A stretch of DNA of 64,000 nt, taken from contig DHLF01000005.1 of assembly GCA_002405165.1 (NCBI GenBank), positions 248,334 to 312,333 on the forward strand, read 5' to 3'. The notes beneath the pieces are model-generated. The model was not told the DNA's origin. It did not search any database and saw only the letters and a program-made list of their open reading frames with translations. Positions 52,277 to 61,498 of the stretch are shown here, piece by piece (position 1 is the first letter of the stretch; every line of letters begins with the position of its first letter). The position numbers and the translations under genes are program-made. This DNA comes from Christensenella sp. UBA4675. GTDB taxonomy: Bacteria; Bacillota; Clostridia; Christensenellales; Borkfalkiaceae.

Positions 52277-53161
52277 ATGGCATACAGAATTTTTACCGAT
52301 TCTTCGGCAACTCTTCCCGACGAAATTATGAAAGTTTACGAAGATAAATTTGAAATAATACCCATAATGTACACCTATGACGGAAAAGATTATCCTTCTT
52401 ACGAAAAAGGTAAGAGCAACGATTTAAAATCTTTTTACGATTTACTTCGCACGAAAAAGAAGATAACTACTTCTTGCATAAACGAAAATACTTTTATCAA
52501 CTATTTTGAACCTTTTTTAAAACAAGGAACGGATGTAATTTACTTGGGATTTTCTTCGGGACTTTCCAGAACATATGAATGCAGTGTAGACGCGGTAAAA
52601 ATACTACAAGCAAAATATCCCGAAAGAAAAATTTTGACGTTAGATACGCTTTGCGAATGTATGGGACTCGGGTTATGCGTTTACCGCGCTTTAAAAATGC
52701 AAGACGAAGGCGCAAGCATAGACGAGATTTATAAAACTGTATACGACGAAAGATTAAAAATAAATCATATATTCACCGTTGCCGATTTAGGATACCTATA
52801 TAGGGGCGGTAGGCTTTCAGCAAGCAAATATTATATTGCAAGCATTATAAAAATTAAACCTGTACTTCGTATGGACGAACAAGGTAAATTGGTAGTATAT
52901 GCAAACGTTTTCGGTAGAAAGAAATCGCTTATTGCATTAGTGGATAAAATGGAGCAAAAAATAGTCGATAGCGAAAATCAAACGATTTTTATAGCTCATG
53001 CCGATTGTTTAGAAGACGCTTTATTCGTAAAAGATTTAATTTTAAAAAGAATAAAGGTAAAAGAAATACTTATAAATTATATAGACCCCGTAATAGGCAG
53101 TCATTCGGGGCCCGGAACAATGTCAGTTTATTTTTACGGTAAAGATAGAAAGGTAAAATAA
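52277..53161 (+). CDS. DegV family fatty-acid-binding protein
   Basis: A 294-aa protein of the DegV fold. The N-terminal motif YRIFTDSSATLPDE, a lipid-site loop with GFSSGLSRTYECS, LTLDTLCECMGLGL and the C-terminal domain ending IGSHSGPGTMSVYF are all family hallmarks. DegV proteins bind a fatty acid; some act as FakB partners of a fatty-acid kinase, which is not encoded here. CGGAG precedes the ATG. Confidence 0.9.
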   Translation: MAYRIFTDSSATLPDEIMKVYEDKFEIIPIMYTYDGKDYPSYEKGKSNDLKSFYDLLRTKKKITTSCINENTFINYFEPFLKQGTDVIYLGFSSGLSRTYECSVDAVKILQAKYPERKILTLDTLCECMGLGLCVYRALKMQDEGASIDEIYKTVYDERLKINHIFTVADLGYLYRGGRLSASKYYIASIIKIKPVLRMDEQGKLVVYANVFGRKKSLIALVDKMEQKIVDSENQTIFIAHADCLEDALFVKDLILKRIKVKEILINYIDPVIGSHSGPGTMSVYFYGKDRKVK

Positions 53162-53583
53162 CACAAACCTAATAATCGCAAGTTTTCCTGAGCTGTAAAC
53201 AATATCATTTATTTACATCGAAGAATAAAATAATCCTATTTCCTATTTATCGGTAATCGTTCAAAACTCAAAAACTACGTCGGTAATACAGTAAAGATAA
53301 AAAACATAGTTATTTGTAGCCGTATAGTTTCAAGTTGTGTCAGTTTTTTACGATGAAGTACGGCGAAGATAAAAAAGTATAATAATAAAAACCCAAATAT
53401 ACGTAACCGTTCAAATCAAAAAACTACGTCCTAATTTTAGGCAAAGACAAAATAAATTGCCCTATATGCCGTTTATCTATATAATTCTTTTAACAACATA
53501 TATGCCGGAAAAAGCGGACTTATTTTAAGTCCGCTTTTTCTATTTTATATTTGCGACAGTAAGAACGTCTAAATTATCATAAA
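53162..53583. other. Intergenic region with a short direct repeat
   Basis: CGTTCAAAACTC...CTACGTC at 53258-53281 and a near copy at 53408-53430. Sequence around 53336-53382 vaguely resembles the 3' end of the degV gene, which could mean a decayed duplicate; this is weak. No intact gene is seen. Confidence 0.35.
53509..53539. terminator. Terminator downstream of dut
   Basis: AAAAAGCGGACTTA and TAAGTCCGCTTTTT form a strong stem with a short loop, usable from both strands. Confidence 0.8.
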
Positions 53584-54033
53584 TTATTTTTTACCGGTAG
53601 AACCAAATCCGCCGTTTCCCCTTTCGGTATCGTCTAAATCGTCAGACAAAACGTAATTCACGGGTAAATAAGGAACTATTACCATTTGAGCTATTCTTTC
53701 CTTATCCTCAATTTCTTTATCGCTGTTTGAATGGTTATGAATAGCGACCATAATTTCACCCCTATAATCGGAATCTATAACGCCGACTTTATTTGCGGGC
53801 GCAAGTCCACTTTTACATGCGATAGAGCTACGGGCGAATACAAGCCCCACGTAACCGACGGGAATTTCTACGGCTAGCCCCGTATGAACAAACACCGTTT
53901 CCCCGCTTTTTATAACTAATTTTTCGTTTTCTAAACAAGCGTATAAATCTGCCCCTGCGGAAAACTCCGTAGCAATTTTAGGCAGTATTGCTTTATCGTT
54001 AGTTTTTTTAATCCTTACGTTTATTTTTTCCAT
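53584..54033 (-). CDS. dut: dUTP diphosphatase
   Basis: Hydrolyses dUTP to dUMP, keeping uracil out of DNA. The 149-aa trimer-type enzyme has the family motifs AGADLYA, ARSSIACKSGLAPANKVGVIDSDYRGEI split over motifs 2-3, and the C-terminal ERGNGGFGSTG. I start at the ATG at 54033 (MEKINVRIKK), one base beyond the SpoIIID stop codon; a longer in-frame extension overlaps spoIIID and is unlikely. Confidence 0.93.
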   Translation of the reverse strand: MEKINVRIKKTNDKAILPKIATEFSAGADLYACLENEKLVIKSGETVFVHTGLAVEIPVGYVGLVFARSSIACKSGLAPANKVGVIDSDYRGEIMVAIHNHSNSDKEIEDKERIAQMVIVPYLPVNYVLSDDLDDTERGNGGFGSTGKK

Positions 54034-54034
54034 T

Positions 54035-54310
54035 TTAATCGCTTCCGATAACATTAAATAATTTTTTCTTTTTGTATTTTTGCTTTGTGGCTTCTCCGCC
54101 ACGTAAATGTCTTTCTTGTAAATTTATATCCAATAAATACCTAACTTGTTTATATAAAGACCTGTCGTAAAAAAAAAGTTTTTCGCTTAAATCTTTATGA
54201 ACGGTAGATTTACTTACCCCGAACGCTTTTGCCGTTTCTCTTACGGTAGAACAATTGAGTATAATAAATTTCGCCTCGTTAATAATTCTTGCGTAAGTAT
54301 CGTTTCGCAT
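54035..54310 (-). CDS. spoIIID: Sporulation transcription factor SpoIIID
   Basis: A 91-aa mother-cell regulator in spore formation. The helix-turn-helix STVRETAKAFGVSKSTVHKD (about 21-40) and following residues match SpoIIID closely, including the basic C-terminal region that binds DNA. GAGGAT precedes the ATG. It is directly followed by dut, with one base between stop and start. Confidence 0.92.
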   Translation of the reverse strand: MRNDTYARIINEAKFIILNCSTVRETAKAFGVSKSTVHKDLSEKLFFYDRSLYKQVRYLLDINLQERHLRGGEATKQKYKKKKLFNVIGSD

Positions 54311-54462
54311 TAAAAATCCTCTTTTACTACACGATATGACAAAAATTATTAAATTATTACTATCTATAAACTCTATTATTTTTAATTATTTTGGCAAAAA
54401 ACGCTAATTTAACGTAAACGTATTATGATAGTTAGTCCGATAATTTTATAACGAAAAATCGT

Positions 54463-55386
54463 TTACAATTCTTCTACGACTAATCTCTCTAATATTTCGT
54501 TGTATTTATCTAGATACACAAGTCCCGTTCCCGGAGTTGTAACGCTTGCCGTACCGCCGGCAACCGCGCATTTTAAAATTTCGGGCAAGTCTTTTCCCTT
54601 TTCGATTTGAATACACGCCGCCGCAACCATACTATCTCCCGCCCCGACTGTTGAATTTACCGCCACGGACGCGCTTTTACAAAAATAGCTTTTTAGACCG
54701 TTAGTTAAAATCGCGCCTTTTCTTCCAAGCGAAAGTAAAACGTTTTCTGCACCAAGATTTATCATGTACTTGCATGCTTCCAACATTTCGTTTACGGTTT
54801 CCAAGCGTTTGCCTACGGTTCTCTCCATTTCTTCCAAGTTTGGTTTAATAAGATAAACGCCCGTTTTTACCGCTTTAATTAAAGCTTCGCCTTCCGTATC
54901 GACTATTTTTTTTACGTTAGACGAAATAGTCGAACAAAGTTTTGCGTAAAAATCGTCGCCGACGTTTTGCGGTAAAGAACCGCTCATAACCGCCACCGAA
55001 CAGTTTTTAGACTTTTCCGCAACGATTTTAATAAGTTCTTCTTGTTTTTCCAAAGAAACTTTTTCGCCTTTGTCGTTAATTTCGGTCATCATAGATTTAT
55101 TATCTATAATTTTATAGTTTACTCTGGCAAGACCGTCGCTCCATACAAATTCGTTTTTAACGTTTTCTTTAGCGCAACAGGAAACGAATTGTCTGCCGTT
55201 GCCTTCGTACATAAATCCCGTTAAAAAACTTTCTCCACCCAATCTTTCAACGCTTACTGCAACGTTTAAGGCTTTGCCCGCGTAAGTTTCTTGTTTATTG
55301 CGAATTCTGTTCATTCTTCCGACGTTTAAAAAATCGAGCTCTATCGTAACGTCTACGCAAGGATTAGGACATATCGCCAAAATCAT
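54463..55386 (-). CDS. PfkB-family sugar kinase (1-phosphofructokinase type)
   Basis: A 307-aa ribokinase-fold kinase with the N-terminal NPCVDVTIELD, the YAGKALNVAVSVERLGG substrate/lid region and the ATP motif STVGAGDSMVAA with the catalytic base D251. This pattern is that of 1-phosphofructokinase or tagatose-6-phosphate kinase; the exact substrate is not decidable without a sugar-uptake neighbour, which is absent. It ends 153 bases ahead of spoIIID. Confidence 0.88.
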   Translation of the reverse strand: MILAICPNPCVDVTIELDFLNVGRMNRIRNKQETYAGKALNVAVSVERLGGESFLTGFMYEGNGRQFVSCCAKENVKNEFVWSDGLARVNYKIIDNKSMMTEINDKGEKVSLEKQEELIKIVAEKSKNCSVAVMSGSLPQNVGDDFYAKLCSTISSNVKKIVDTEGEALIKAVKTGVYLIKPNLEEMERTVGKRLETVNEMLEACKYMINLGAENVLLSLGRKGAILTNGLKSYFCKSASVAVNSTVGAGDSMVAAACIQIEKGKDLPEILKCAVAGGTASVTTPGTGLVYLDKYNEILERLVVEEL

Positions 55387-55405
55387 TATATACCCCTTTT
55401 AACTA

Positions 55406-56026
55406 TTAAATAAGCTGTTTTAATCTTTCCTTTTTAGATACGTTTTCGACAACGTCCGGAATTTCTTTATAAAATTTATAATTAGAAACTTCGTAAGCTT
55501 TTTTGTAAGCAAATGCAAGTTTATATTTTCTTACGCCGAAATTTACTAGTGCTTGTAGCGCCCCTACTACGTCGTTTACCGTAGTATAAAGAACTTCTTC
55601 TTTTCTACCCGCCTTAAAAGTAATATCGCAATTTCCTAAATATTCCGTTTCCGTCGGATTTTCAGCGGCCTTTTTTATTTCTTCGGCTATTTCGTCTTGA
55701 AATTTGCTTTCGGGTTGAAATATTACGGTACAATTAACTTCTATTATATCGCTCAATTTTAAAACGCTAGCGCCGTTTACGATTATTTCTTTTTTGTCTA
55801 CGACTATTACGGGAGAGTTTTTAGTAGGATAATTCCCTAAAACTCTCGGCAATAAAATTAAAAGCATTAAAACTATAAAGCCTAAAATCATAACCAACAT
55901 TAAATTCTTTTTAATTGCAAACAACGCGGTTAAAGAAGCAAATACCAAAACGGTTAAAATAAAGAATAATAAAAATTTTTTACGCTTTGATTTATTATAT
56001 TCTACATTTGGAAAAAATTCTTTCAT
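55406..56026 (-). CDS. Membrane protein of unknown function (206 aa)
   Basis: Two adjacent hydrophobic segments (about residues 18-60) are followed by a soluble domain of alternating strands and helices (VIVVDKKEIIVNGASVLKLS) that looks like a PH-like domain. The start is the ATG at 56026 with AAGGAA ahead; the longer frame would begin at a TTG. It lies 19 bases upstream of the PfkB gene and is probably co-transcribed. Confidence 0.65.
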   Translation of the reverse strand: MKEFFPNVEYNKSKRKKFLLFFILTVLVFASLTALFAIKKNLMLVMILGFIVLMLLILLPRVLGNYPTKNSPVIVVDKKEIIVNGASVLKLSDIIEVNCTVIFQPESKFQDEIAEEIKKAAENPTETEYLGNCDITFKAGRKEEVLYTTVNDVVGALQALVNFGVRKYKLAFAYKKAYEVSNYKFYKEIPDVVENVSKKERLKQLI

Positions 56027-56679
56027 AAAGCCATTCCTTAACAAATAAATTTAACGATATTATTATATACTAAATAACGCTTAAAGTCAACATTACCTAG
56101 TAAACTTAAATCAAAATTAAAAGCATATCGATTTATTGAAAATTGTAAGTTATTCTTATTATAATTCACGTAAAACTAAACTTTTAGCAAGTCAAATTTA
56201 AAGGAAAATACTGAAAAACGGACTTTTATTTTAACTACAAATTATTAAAAAATATTCAAAATACATAGCGCATACCCGAATACGCTTTTTACAATGCACT
56301 TTTATAAAAGAAGTAAAAGAAATATAAAACTACTTCTTTTTAAACTGCTCTAATCTATCTAACCTTAACTTTTCAAGAAATTTAATAGTTTTGGAGAATA
56401 CGCTTTTACTAACTGCAATTATATAACCTTATAGGCGATAACAACGAAAAGCGTTTTATTCGACTTACTGCAATTATTGCCGGAAAAACTTAAAAAGTTA
56501 GTCTATAAGTTGATTTAAGGTCTTATGGGCGAGCGGAAAACCGCTCGCCCATATGTTTTAGTTTTTAATTCATTACTTTTTTATTGACTTACTTGACGTT
56601 TTTCAAAACGCCGTATTTTCACACTGCTTTAATCCACCGCAACTACTTAATACTTTTTTCTTGCTACCTTACCTATTTT
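56027..56679. other. A+T-rich intergenic region
   Basis: No gene is recognised. The hairpin ATGGGCGAGCGG-AAAA-CCGCTCGCCCAT at 56525-56552 probably ends transcription of the VanW gene. Confidence 0.55.
56525..56552. terminator. Strong hairpin downstream of the VanW gene
   Basis: A perfect 12-bp G+C-rich stem with an AAAA loop; no long T run, so it may also stabilise the 3' end. Confidence 0.65.
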
Positions 56680-57789
56680 TTAAGACGTTACGTCAGCCGT
56701 TTTACCCTGCAAAGTAACTTCTTCTACGCTATTGTATTTATCTTTTCTTATCAGTTTTTTTTCGATGAGTTTTCCGTTTTTATATACTTTTAAATACCCT
56801 TCGCTTTTATATCCGTTTTTCCCTTTTACTTTAACGTAACTTGTACCCACTTCTACTTCTTCGCTGTCTATCAGTTTTGTAGTAAAAGGAATTTCTTCCG
56901 TAGTTACGCTCTCCCTTTCGTAAGAATATTCGTTTTTAACGCCATATATTTCTACGTCTATTTTTTTACCGTCGGCTTTGGCTAAAATTACACTATATCC
57001 GTTAGTCGAATTTACGAATTTTAAATCCGCCCAGCCGTAAGACACCATTGCGTCAAAAGATTTTTCTACGTATGAAACGCTTAAAGAGTGCGGATGATAT
57101 TCTTTTACCCCCATTCCCGATAAAAGAAGCGCGTTATAAACGGTTGACGAAACTTGACAAACTCCACCGCCTAACCCTTTCGCAAAAACTCCGTTTTCTA
57201 TTATCTTAGCGTTTTTAAAACCGTTTTCTTCCGTTCGTTGCCCGACGGTTTTATTAAAGGAAAATACTTCTCCGCTTTTTAAAATTATTCCGTTTATTTT
57301 GCTCACCGCAAGCTCTATATTGTGCTTTCTCTCGTCTAGCGAACAAGAATAATCGGTAGAAAATTTACCCCTTAAATTAAGACACCTATCTAAGTAACTT
57401 TTACTAATATCCGCATAAACGTCTTCGTATATGGCAATTATTTTTTCTTTTTTATTTTTTAAAGCGTAATCTATACTTTTTTTTAGTTCTACCCCGTTTA
57501 CTCTTTTCCCGTTTTTTTCTACTATCACGGAAATTTTTCCGCAAGTTTTATCTACTTTTAATTTGGCGTCCTTTGGTGCAACGTAGGAGTTAGCAACTAT
57601 TCTCTCTATCTTGTTTTGTTCGTCTTTTAACTTGTATTCGCCGTTTTTACAATCTATATCGGGATAAGTAAAAACGTATTCCCCGTTTTCGGTTTTTACA
57701 GTTAAAGTATACTCTTGCGCGTATACCTTTTGCGTCGTCAAAGTAAAAAACAATAACAATACTATTAAGAGCGCAAAATATTTTTTCAT
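56680..57789 (-). CDS. VanW family exported protein
   Basis: A 369-aa protein with an N-terminal signal peptide (ending near YAQE), a middle region of unknown fold and the VanW domain (FSFNKTVGQRTEENGF; GGGVCQVSSTVYNALL; HPHSLSVSYV). A C-terminal G5-like stretch (KVYKNGKLIEKKLIRKD) follows. It acts outside the membrane. VanW occurs in vancomycin clusters but mostly in ordinary cell-wall or spore contexts, as here. No clear ribosome site precedes the ATG. Confidence 0.87.
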   Translation of the reverse strand: MKKYFALLIVLLLFFTLTTQKVYAQEYTLTVKTENGEYVFTYPDIDCKNGEYKLKDEQNKIERIVANSYVAPKDAKLKVDKTCGKISVIVEKNGKRVNGVELKKSIDYALKNKKEKIIAIYEDVYADISKSYLDRCLNLRGKFSTDYSCSLDERKHNIELAVSKINGIILKSGEVFSFNKTVGQRTEENGFKNAKIIENGVFAKGLGGGVCQVSSTVYNALLLSGMGVKEYHPHSLSVSYVEKSFDAMVSYGWADLKFVNSTNGYSVILAKADGKKIDVEIYGVKNEYSYERESVTTEEIPFTTKLIDSEEVEVGTSYVKVKGKNGYKSEGYLKVYKNGKLIEKKLIRKDKYNSVEEVTLQGKTADVTS

Positions 57790-57848
57790 ACGATTATTAT
57801 GTTTATTTTTTACAAAAAAATTCTTTCAAAAATTTTTTTAAATAACCA

Positions 57849-57895
57849 TTGACAAAATTATATTTTTTTGATACACTATTGATACAACTTATCAA
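57849..57895 (+). promoter_or_regulatory. Promoter and PerR-like operator of perR
   Basis: TTGACA (57849-57854), a 17-bp spacer and TACACT (57872-57877). Directly downstream the palindrome TTGATA-CAACT-TATCAA (57879-57895) covers the predicted start and resembles a Fur/PerR box, so the gene is probably self-repressed. Confidence 0.65.
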
Positions 57896-57909
57896 TAAGG
57901 GGTAAATGT

Positions 57910-58311
57910 TTGGATAACACAAGAAGGAACACAAAGCAAAAACAAGCAATATCGGACGTATTTTATTCGCTTTATCACCCCACCGCCAACGAAGTTTACG
58001 AGCAAGTAAAAAAAGTAAATTCTTCTATCGGCAGAGCTACGGTTTATAGGTTTTTAAACAGACTTACGCAGGACGGGACGATAAGTAGAATAGTTTTAGA
58101 CGAAAACGTTGTGGTATACGATAAAAACGTAGTCGAACACGCCCATTTTTATTGCAGAAATTGCGGAAAAATAATAGACGTACCCTTTAATAAAATGTTT
58201 AAAGATTACGCCGAAGAAATAAAGAAAACTAATAATTATTACGTTGAAAACATAGGATTCGAAATGTGCGGATTATGTCTTGAATGTAGTAAAAAAAATA
58301 AAGGAGAATAA
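57910..58311 (+). CDS. perR: Fur-family repressor, PerR type
   Basis: A 133-aa metal-dependent peroxide sensor. The winged helix is at about 10-65; H23, H77 and H79 fit the regulatory metal site; CRNC (C82, C85) and the CGLCLEC cluster (C120-C126) bind structural zinc. It starts at a TTG, with AAGGGG 7 bases ahead. It is followed after 2 bases by reverse rubrerythrin, a peroxide-detoxifying enzyme, which makes PerR more likely than Fur or Zur. Confidence 0.85.
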   Translation: MDNTRRNTKQKQAISDVFYSLYHPTANEVYEQVKKVNSSIGRATVYRFLNRLTQDGTISRIVLDENVVVYDKNVVEHAHFYCRNCGKIIDVPFNKMFKDYAEEIKKTNNYYVENIGFEMCGLCLECSKKNKGE

Positions 58312-58313
58312 AA

Positions 58314-58856
58314 ATGAAAAAATTTGTATGTACTGTTTGCGGATACGTTTACGAGGGAGAAGAAGCTCCCGAACAATGCCCTATTTGTAAAGCCGGAAGG
58401 GATAAATTTAAAGAAGTAGAAGACAAACAAACTTGGGCTTCGGAACACGTTGTAGGAATAGCAAAAGGAGTTGACCAAAGGATAATAGACGGATTAAGGG
58501 AAAACTTTAACGGAGAGTGTTGCGAAGTCGGAATGTATTTGGCAATGAGCAGGGTCGCTTTTAGGGAAGGTTATCCGGAAATAGGACTATATTACGAAAA
58601 AGCCGCCCACGAAGAAGCGGAACATGCAAGTAAATTTGCAGAAATGTTAGGAGAAGTTATTACAAACTCCACCAAAAAGAACCTTGAAATGAGGGTTGAC
58701 GCAGAAAACGGAGCTACATCCGGTAAAACAGCGCTTGCAACCCTTGCTAAACAATTAAATTTAGACGCTATTCACGATACCGTACACGAAATGGCTCGCG
58801 ACGAAGCAAGACACGGAAAAGCTTTTAAAGGTTTATTGGAAAGATATTTTAAATAA
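58314..58856 (+). CDS. Reverse rubrerythrin
   Basis: A 180-aa peroxide-reducing iron protein. The rubredoxin domain comes first (C6, C9, C22, C25), followed by the four-helix diiron domain (EEAEHASKFAEM; DEARHGKAFKGL). This order is that of reverse rubrerythrins, which protect clostridia against peroxide and oxygen. AAGGAG overlaps the end of perR, so both are in one operon under peroxide control. Confidence 0.93.
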   Translation: MKKFVCTVCGYVYEGEEAPEQCPICKAGRDKFKEVEDKQTWASEHVVGIAKGVDQRIIDGLRENFNGECCEVGMYLAMSRVAFREGYPEIGLYYEKAAHEEAEHASKFAEMLGEVITNSTKKNLEMRVDAENGATSGKTALATLAKQLNLDAIHDTVHEMARDEARHGKAFKGLLERYFK

Positions 58857-58890
58857 AAAGCAAATTTGTTAACTAACAAAAAATAAAATA

Positions 58891-58922
58891 CGTCCCAAAA
58901 GTAAGATAAATTTTTGGGACGC
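58891..58922 (+). terminator. Terminator of the perR-rubrerythrin operon
   Basis: CGTCCCAAAA and TTTTTGGGACG pair around a 10-base loop, followed by CATTTTTAT. Confidence 0.8.
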
Positions 58923-58983
58923 ATTTTTATATGAAATAAAAAATAAATTAGTTGAAAATACTTAAAATTAAACAACAATTCCA

Positions 58984-59877
58984 TTAAGTTTTTTTCAATT
59001 TAAATTGCATTTGTTTTTTTGTTTTTTTATCTCTTAAACTTACCGTTAAAACCGAAATAAATACACCTATAAGTCCGAAAACGACGTTTTTATCGGGAAT
59101 ACAGCGCAATAAAATACTTTCTAAAATCGTAGCAACGAACGGTTCTGAAGAAGTTAAAACTACAGCTTTCTCTTCTTCTACTTTTTTTAAAGATGCAAAG
59201 TAAAGCGAATATGGTATAACGGTACTCGTTAAAGCTATAAAAACGCAAGATAGCGTACAATTTATTCCGCAAGTAAATAACGCCGTGAATAAACTTTTTA
59301 TCCAAAAACACGAAATTAGCCCGCCGAATATAAAAGAATAAAGCGAAACGCTTAACCCGTCGTATCCGAGTTTTATTAGTTTAACGCTACATATAGTAAC
59401 CGCTCCGTTAAAAACAGCGGAAGCTATCCCCAATAAAAAGCCCGACAAAGAAAACTCGGCGGAAAACACGGAACTGGCAAAACAGCAAGAAACTACGCAA
59501 CAAATTATAGACAACACGCAAACGGCGTTAATTTTTTTTCTTAAAAATAGTATCGAATACCCTAGCACGAAAAACGGCGTTGTATAAAGCAATACGCACG
59601 CAAGAGAAGCCCCCGAAACCGAAATGCAGTTATAATAACATATTGTAGTTAAAAAATTAAAAAGCCCCGTTAAAGCGAATAAAAATATATGTTTTATTTT
59701 GATTTTGAATAACCTTCTATCGTAAAATAATGCGAAAACGATAATGAATATAGCAGATAAAATAAATCTTATCGCTCCTACTTGATACGTGCTAAATCCG
59801 TAACAAAACAAAATTGACGCAAACAATCCTACCGTACCCCACAGTGCTCCCGCTAAAATTATTTTTATTTTTTCCAT
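58984..59877 (-). CDS. DMT-superfamily transporter (EamA)
   Basis: A 297-aa membrane protein with ten hydrophobic segments in two EamA repeats (LAGALWGTVGLFASILF at the start; SSEPFVATILESILL in the second). Such carriers export metabolites or amino acids; the substrate cannot be predicted. No ribosome site is evident ahead of the ATG. Confidence 0.87.
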   Translation of the reverse strand: MEKIKIILAGALWGTVGLFASILFCYGFSTYQVGAIRFILSAIFIIVFALFYDRRLFKIKIKHIFLFALTGLFNFLTTICYYNCISVSGASLACVLLYTTPFFVLGYSILFLRKKINAVCVLSIICCVVSCCFASSVFSAEFSLSGFLLGIASAVFNGAVTICSVKLIKLGYDGLSVSLYSFIFGGLISCFWIKSLFTALFTCGINCTLSCVFIALTSTVIPYSLYFASLKKVEEEKAVVLTSSEPFVATILESILLRCIPDKNVVFGLIGVFISVLTVSLRDKKTKKQMQFKLKKT

Positions 59878-59980
59878 AGTAATATATTATTTTATTCGGC
59901 GTTAGATATTACTTTTTATCTACTTATTTAACGCTAGAAATAAAACAAAACTATTTTTAATTTTATTAGCGCAAAAAAAA

Positions 59981-60000
59981 GTAACGAAATTTTCGTTACC
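59981..60000 (-). terminator. Terminator of the BspA-like lipoprotein gene
   Basis: GTAACGAAA and TTTCGTTAC pair, followed on the minus strand by eight T residues. Confidence 0.85.
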
Positions 60001-60031
60001 CTTTTAGTCGTTTTAGAATTTTAAAAAACTT

Positions 60032-61153
60032 TTATACATTATTATTAAAATCAAACGCATTACTTTCTACGGCATATATTCCTAAATTTTTAACGTTTTC
60101 GGCTTTTAATTTATCGCAGTTCATAAAAGCCATGCTTTTAATAGTTCCGCCGTTCAAACACGTTAAATTTACGTACGTTAATTCGCTACAACCGAAAAAT
60201 GCGTTTCTAGAAATTTCAAGGCAAGCTATTGACAATTTACTAATGGTAGTACAACCTTCGAAAGCGCTTTCTCCCAAAGTTTCTACGGTAGAAGAAATAA
60301 TCAATTCGTTTTCACCGAAACCCAATTTCGTGCAACCTTTAAAAGCGTTGTTCCCGATAGTCGTTACCTTATTAAAGTCAATACCGTATAATCCCGTGCA
60401 ACCGTTAAATGCGTCGTCGCCGATTTTTGTTACGGAATCCGGTAAAACTATTTCGTCTAACGCCGTACAACCTTTAAAAGCTCCTTCCGGAATAGCCGTT
60501 ACGGAAGAATTTAAAACAATTTTCTTTAAAACGGTATTTCCGCAAAAAGCATAAATAGGAAGTTTATTACCGATTAAAGTAACGGTCGTTAAACTACTAG
60601 GAATATAATACGTTTTTGTGTCCGTTCCCGAATTATAAGACTGTTCTACGGAAGTACAACCGTCTATTTGTTCTTCACCGAAAACGTATCCGAACACTTT
60701 TTCTTCGTTAACGGCGTCTGCGCTTTTACCGATAAAAGGCAATTCTATTTCGGTTAAATTTACGCAACCGGCAAACGCTCCCGAATTTATGGTTTGAATA
60801 TTAAAAGTTCCGTCGGCGTTTTTTTCAAAAGATAATTTCGTAATTATTTTTTGATTTTTTAACGCGCCTTCTAAAATTTCTCTTACGGGAAGATTATTAT
60901 ACGTTGCGGGAACGACCATTTCTTTTTTAACGATTTCCCCATCTTCCATTTTGTCAGCGTCTTCGTCGGAAACTTTAAAACCCCTTATAACGTAATAATC
61001 GTCTTTGTTGCCGTCTTCGTCAACGTTCTTTTTCAATTCGTAAACAAAAGTAGTTTCCTTATTACTTACTCCGCTATCCTTTTTACAACCTATAAAGGTC
61101 ATAACCGATAACGCTAATATTAAAGTTAGTGCGATACTAATGATTTTTTTCAT
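60032..61153 (-). CDS. BspA-type leucine-rich repeat lipoprotein
   Basis: A 373-aa lipoprotein. The signal peptide ends in the lipobox TFIGCKK. After a linker of about 90 residues come BspA-type leucine-rich repeats (AFKGCTALDEIVLPDSVTKI and similar). The start is the ATG at 61153 with AAGGAG ahead. It should be displayed on the cell surface and may bind host or bacterial proteins. It is smaller than the BspA-type protein at 12960-15998 and anchored by lipid instead of a membrane segment. Confidence 0.88.
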   Translation of the reverse strand: MKKIISIALTLILALSVMTFIGCKKDSGVSNKETTFVYELKKNVDEDGNKDDYYVIRGFKVSDEDADKMEDGEIVKKEMVVPATYNNLPVREILEGALKNQKIITKLSFEKNADGTFNIQTINSGAFAGCVNLTEIELPFIGKSADAVNEEKVFGYVFGEEQIDGCTSVEQSYNSGTDTKTYYIPSSLTTVTLIGNKLPIYAFCGNTVLKKIVLNSSVTAIPEGAFKGCTALDEIVLPDSVTKIGDDAFNGCTGLYGIDFNKVTTIGNNAFKGCTKLGFGENELIISSTVETLGESAFEGCTTISKLSIACLEISRNAFFGCSELTYVNLTCLNGGTIKSMAFMNCDKLKAENVKNLGIYAVESNAFDFNNNV

Positions 61154-61300
61154 AGTATTCTCCTTAAAAAGCATTTCTAATAAATTTTAGCATTTAATTA
61201 TAAGTTTGTCAACTTTTATATAAATTTTAGTATATAAAATATGAATTTTAATTTATAAAAAATTTTTTTGCGAAAAATTTAAGCATAAATTTAAAAAAAT

Positions 61301-61498
61301 TTATTTACAACCCGAACAGGTTTTACAATTTCCGCTACATTTTTTTATAGTTTTGCCCGTTGCGGAAAACATTTCTCCGCTATAACTACGCGCGCATTCC
61401 GCTTTACATACGGGACAATATACTTTTTCGTCGTAGTTTTTTACAAGTTCTTCGAACTCTTTATCGCAAACGGGACATCTGTATTGTAAAAACGGCAT
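61301..61498 (-). CDS. FmdB-type zinc-ribbon protein
   Basis: A 65-aa protein starting MPFLQYRCPVCDKEFEELV with a second CPVC pair, the FmdB-like putative regulatory domain. The cysteine-rich tail (CSGNCKTCSGCK) is unusual and could bind an additional metal. It starts directly after the stop of the 5-FTHF cyclo-ligase gene. Confidence 0.8.
   Translation of the reverse strand: MPFLQYRCPVCDKEFEELVKNYDEKVYCPVCKAECARSYSGEMFSATGKTIKKCSGNCKTCSGCK

Noticed and set aside
53336..53382. Decayed tandem copy of degV
   Set aside because: Only a short stretch resembles the degV 3' end and it cannot be extended; chance similarity in A+T-rich DNA is as likely.
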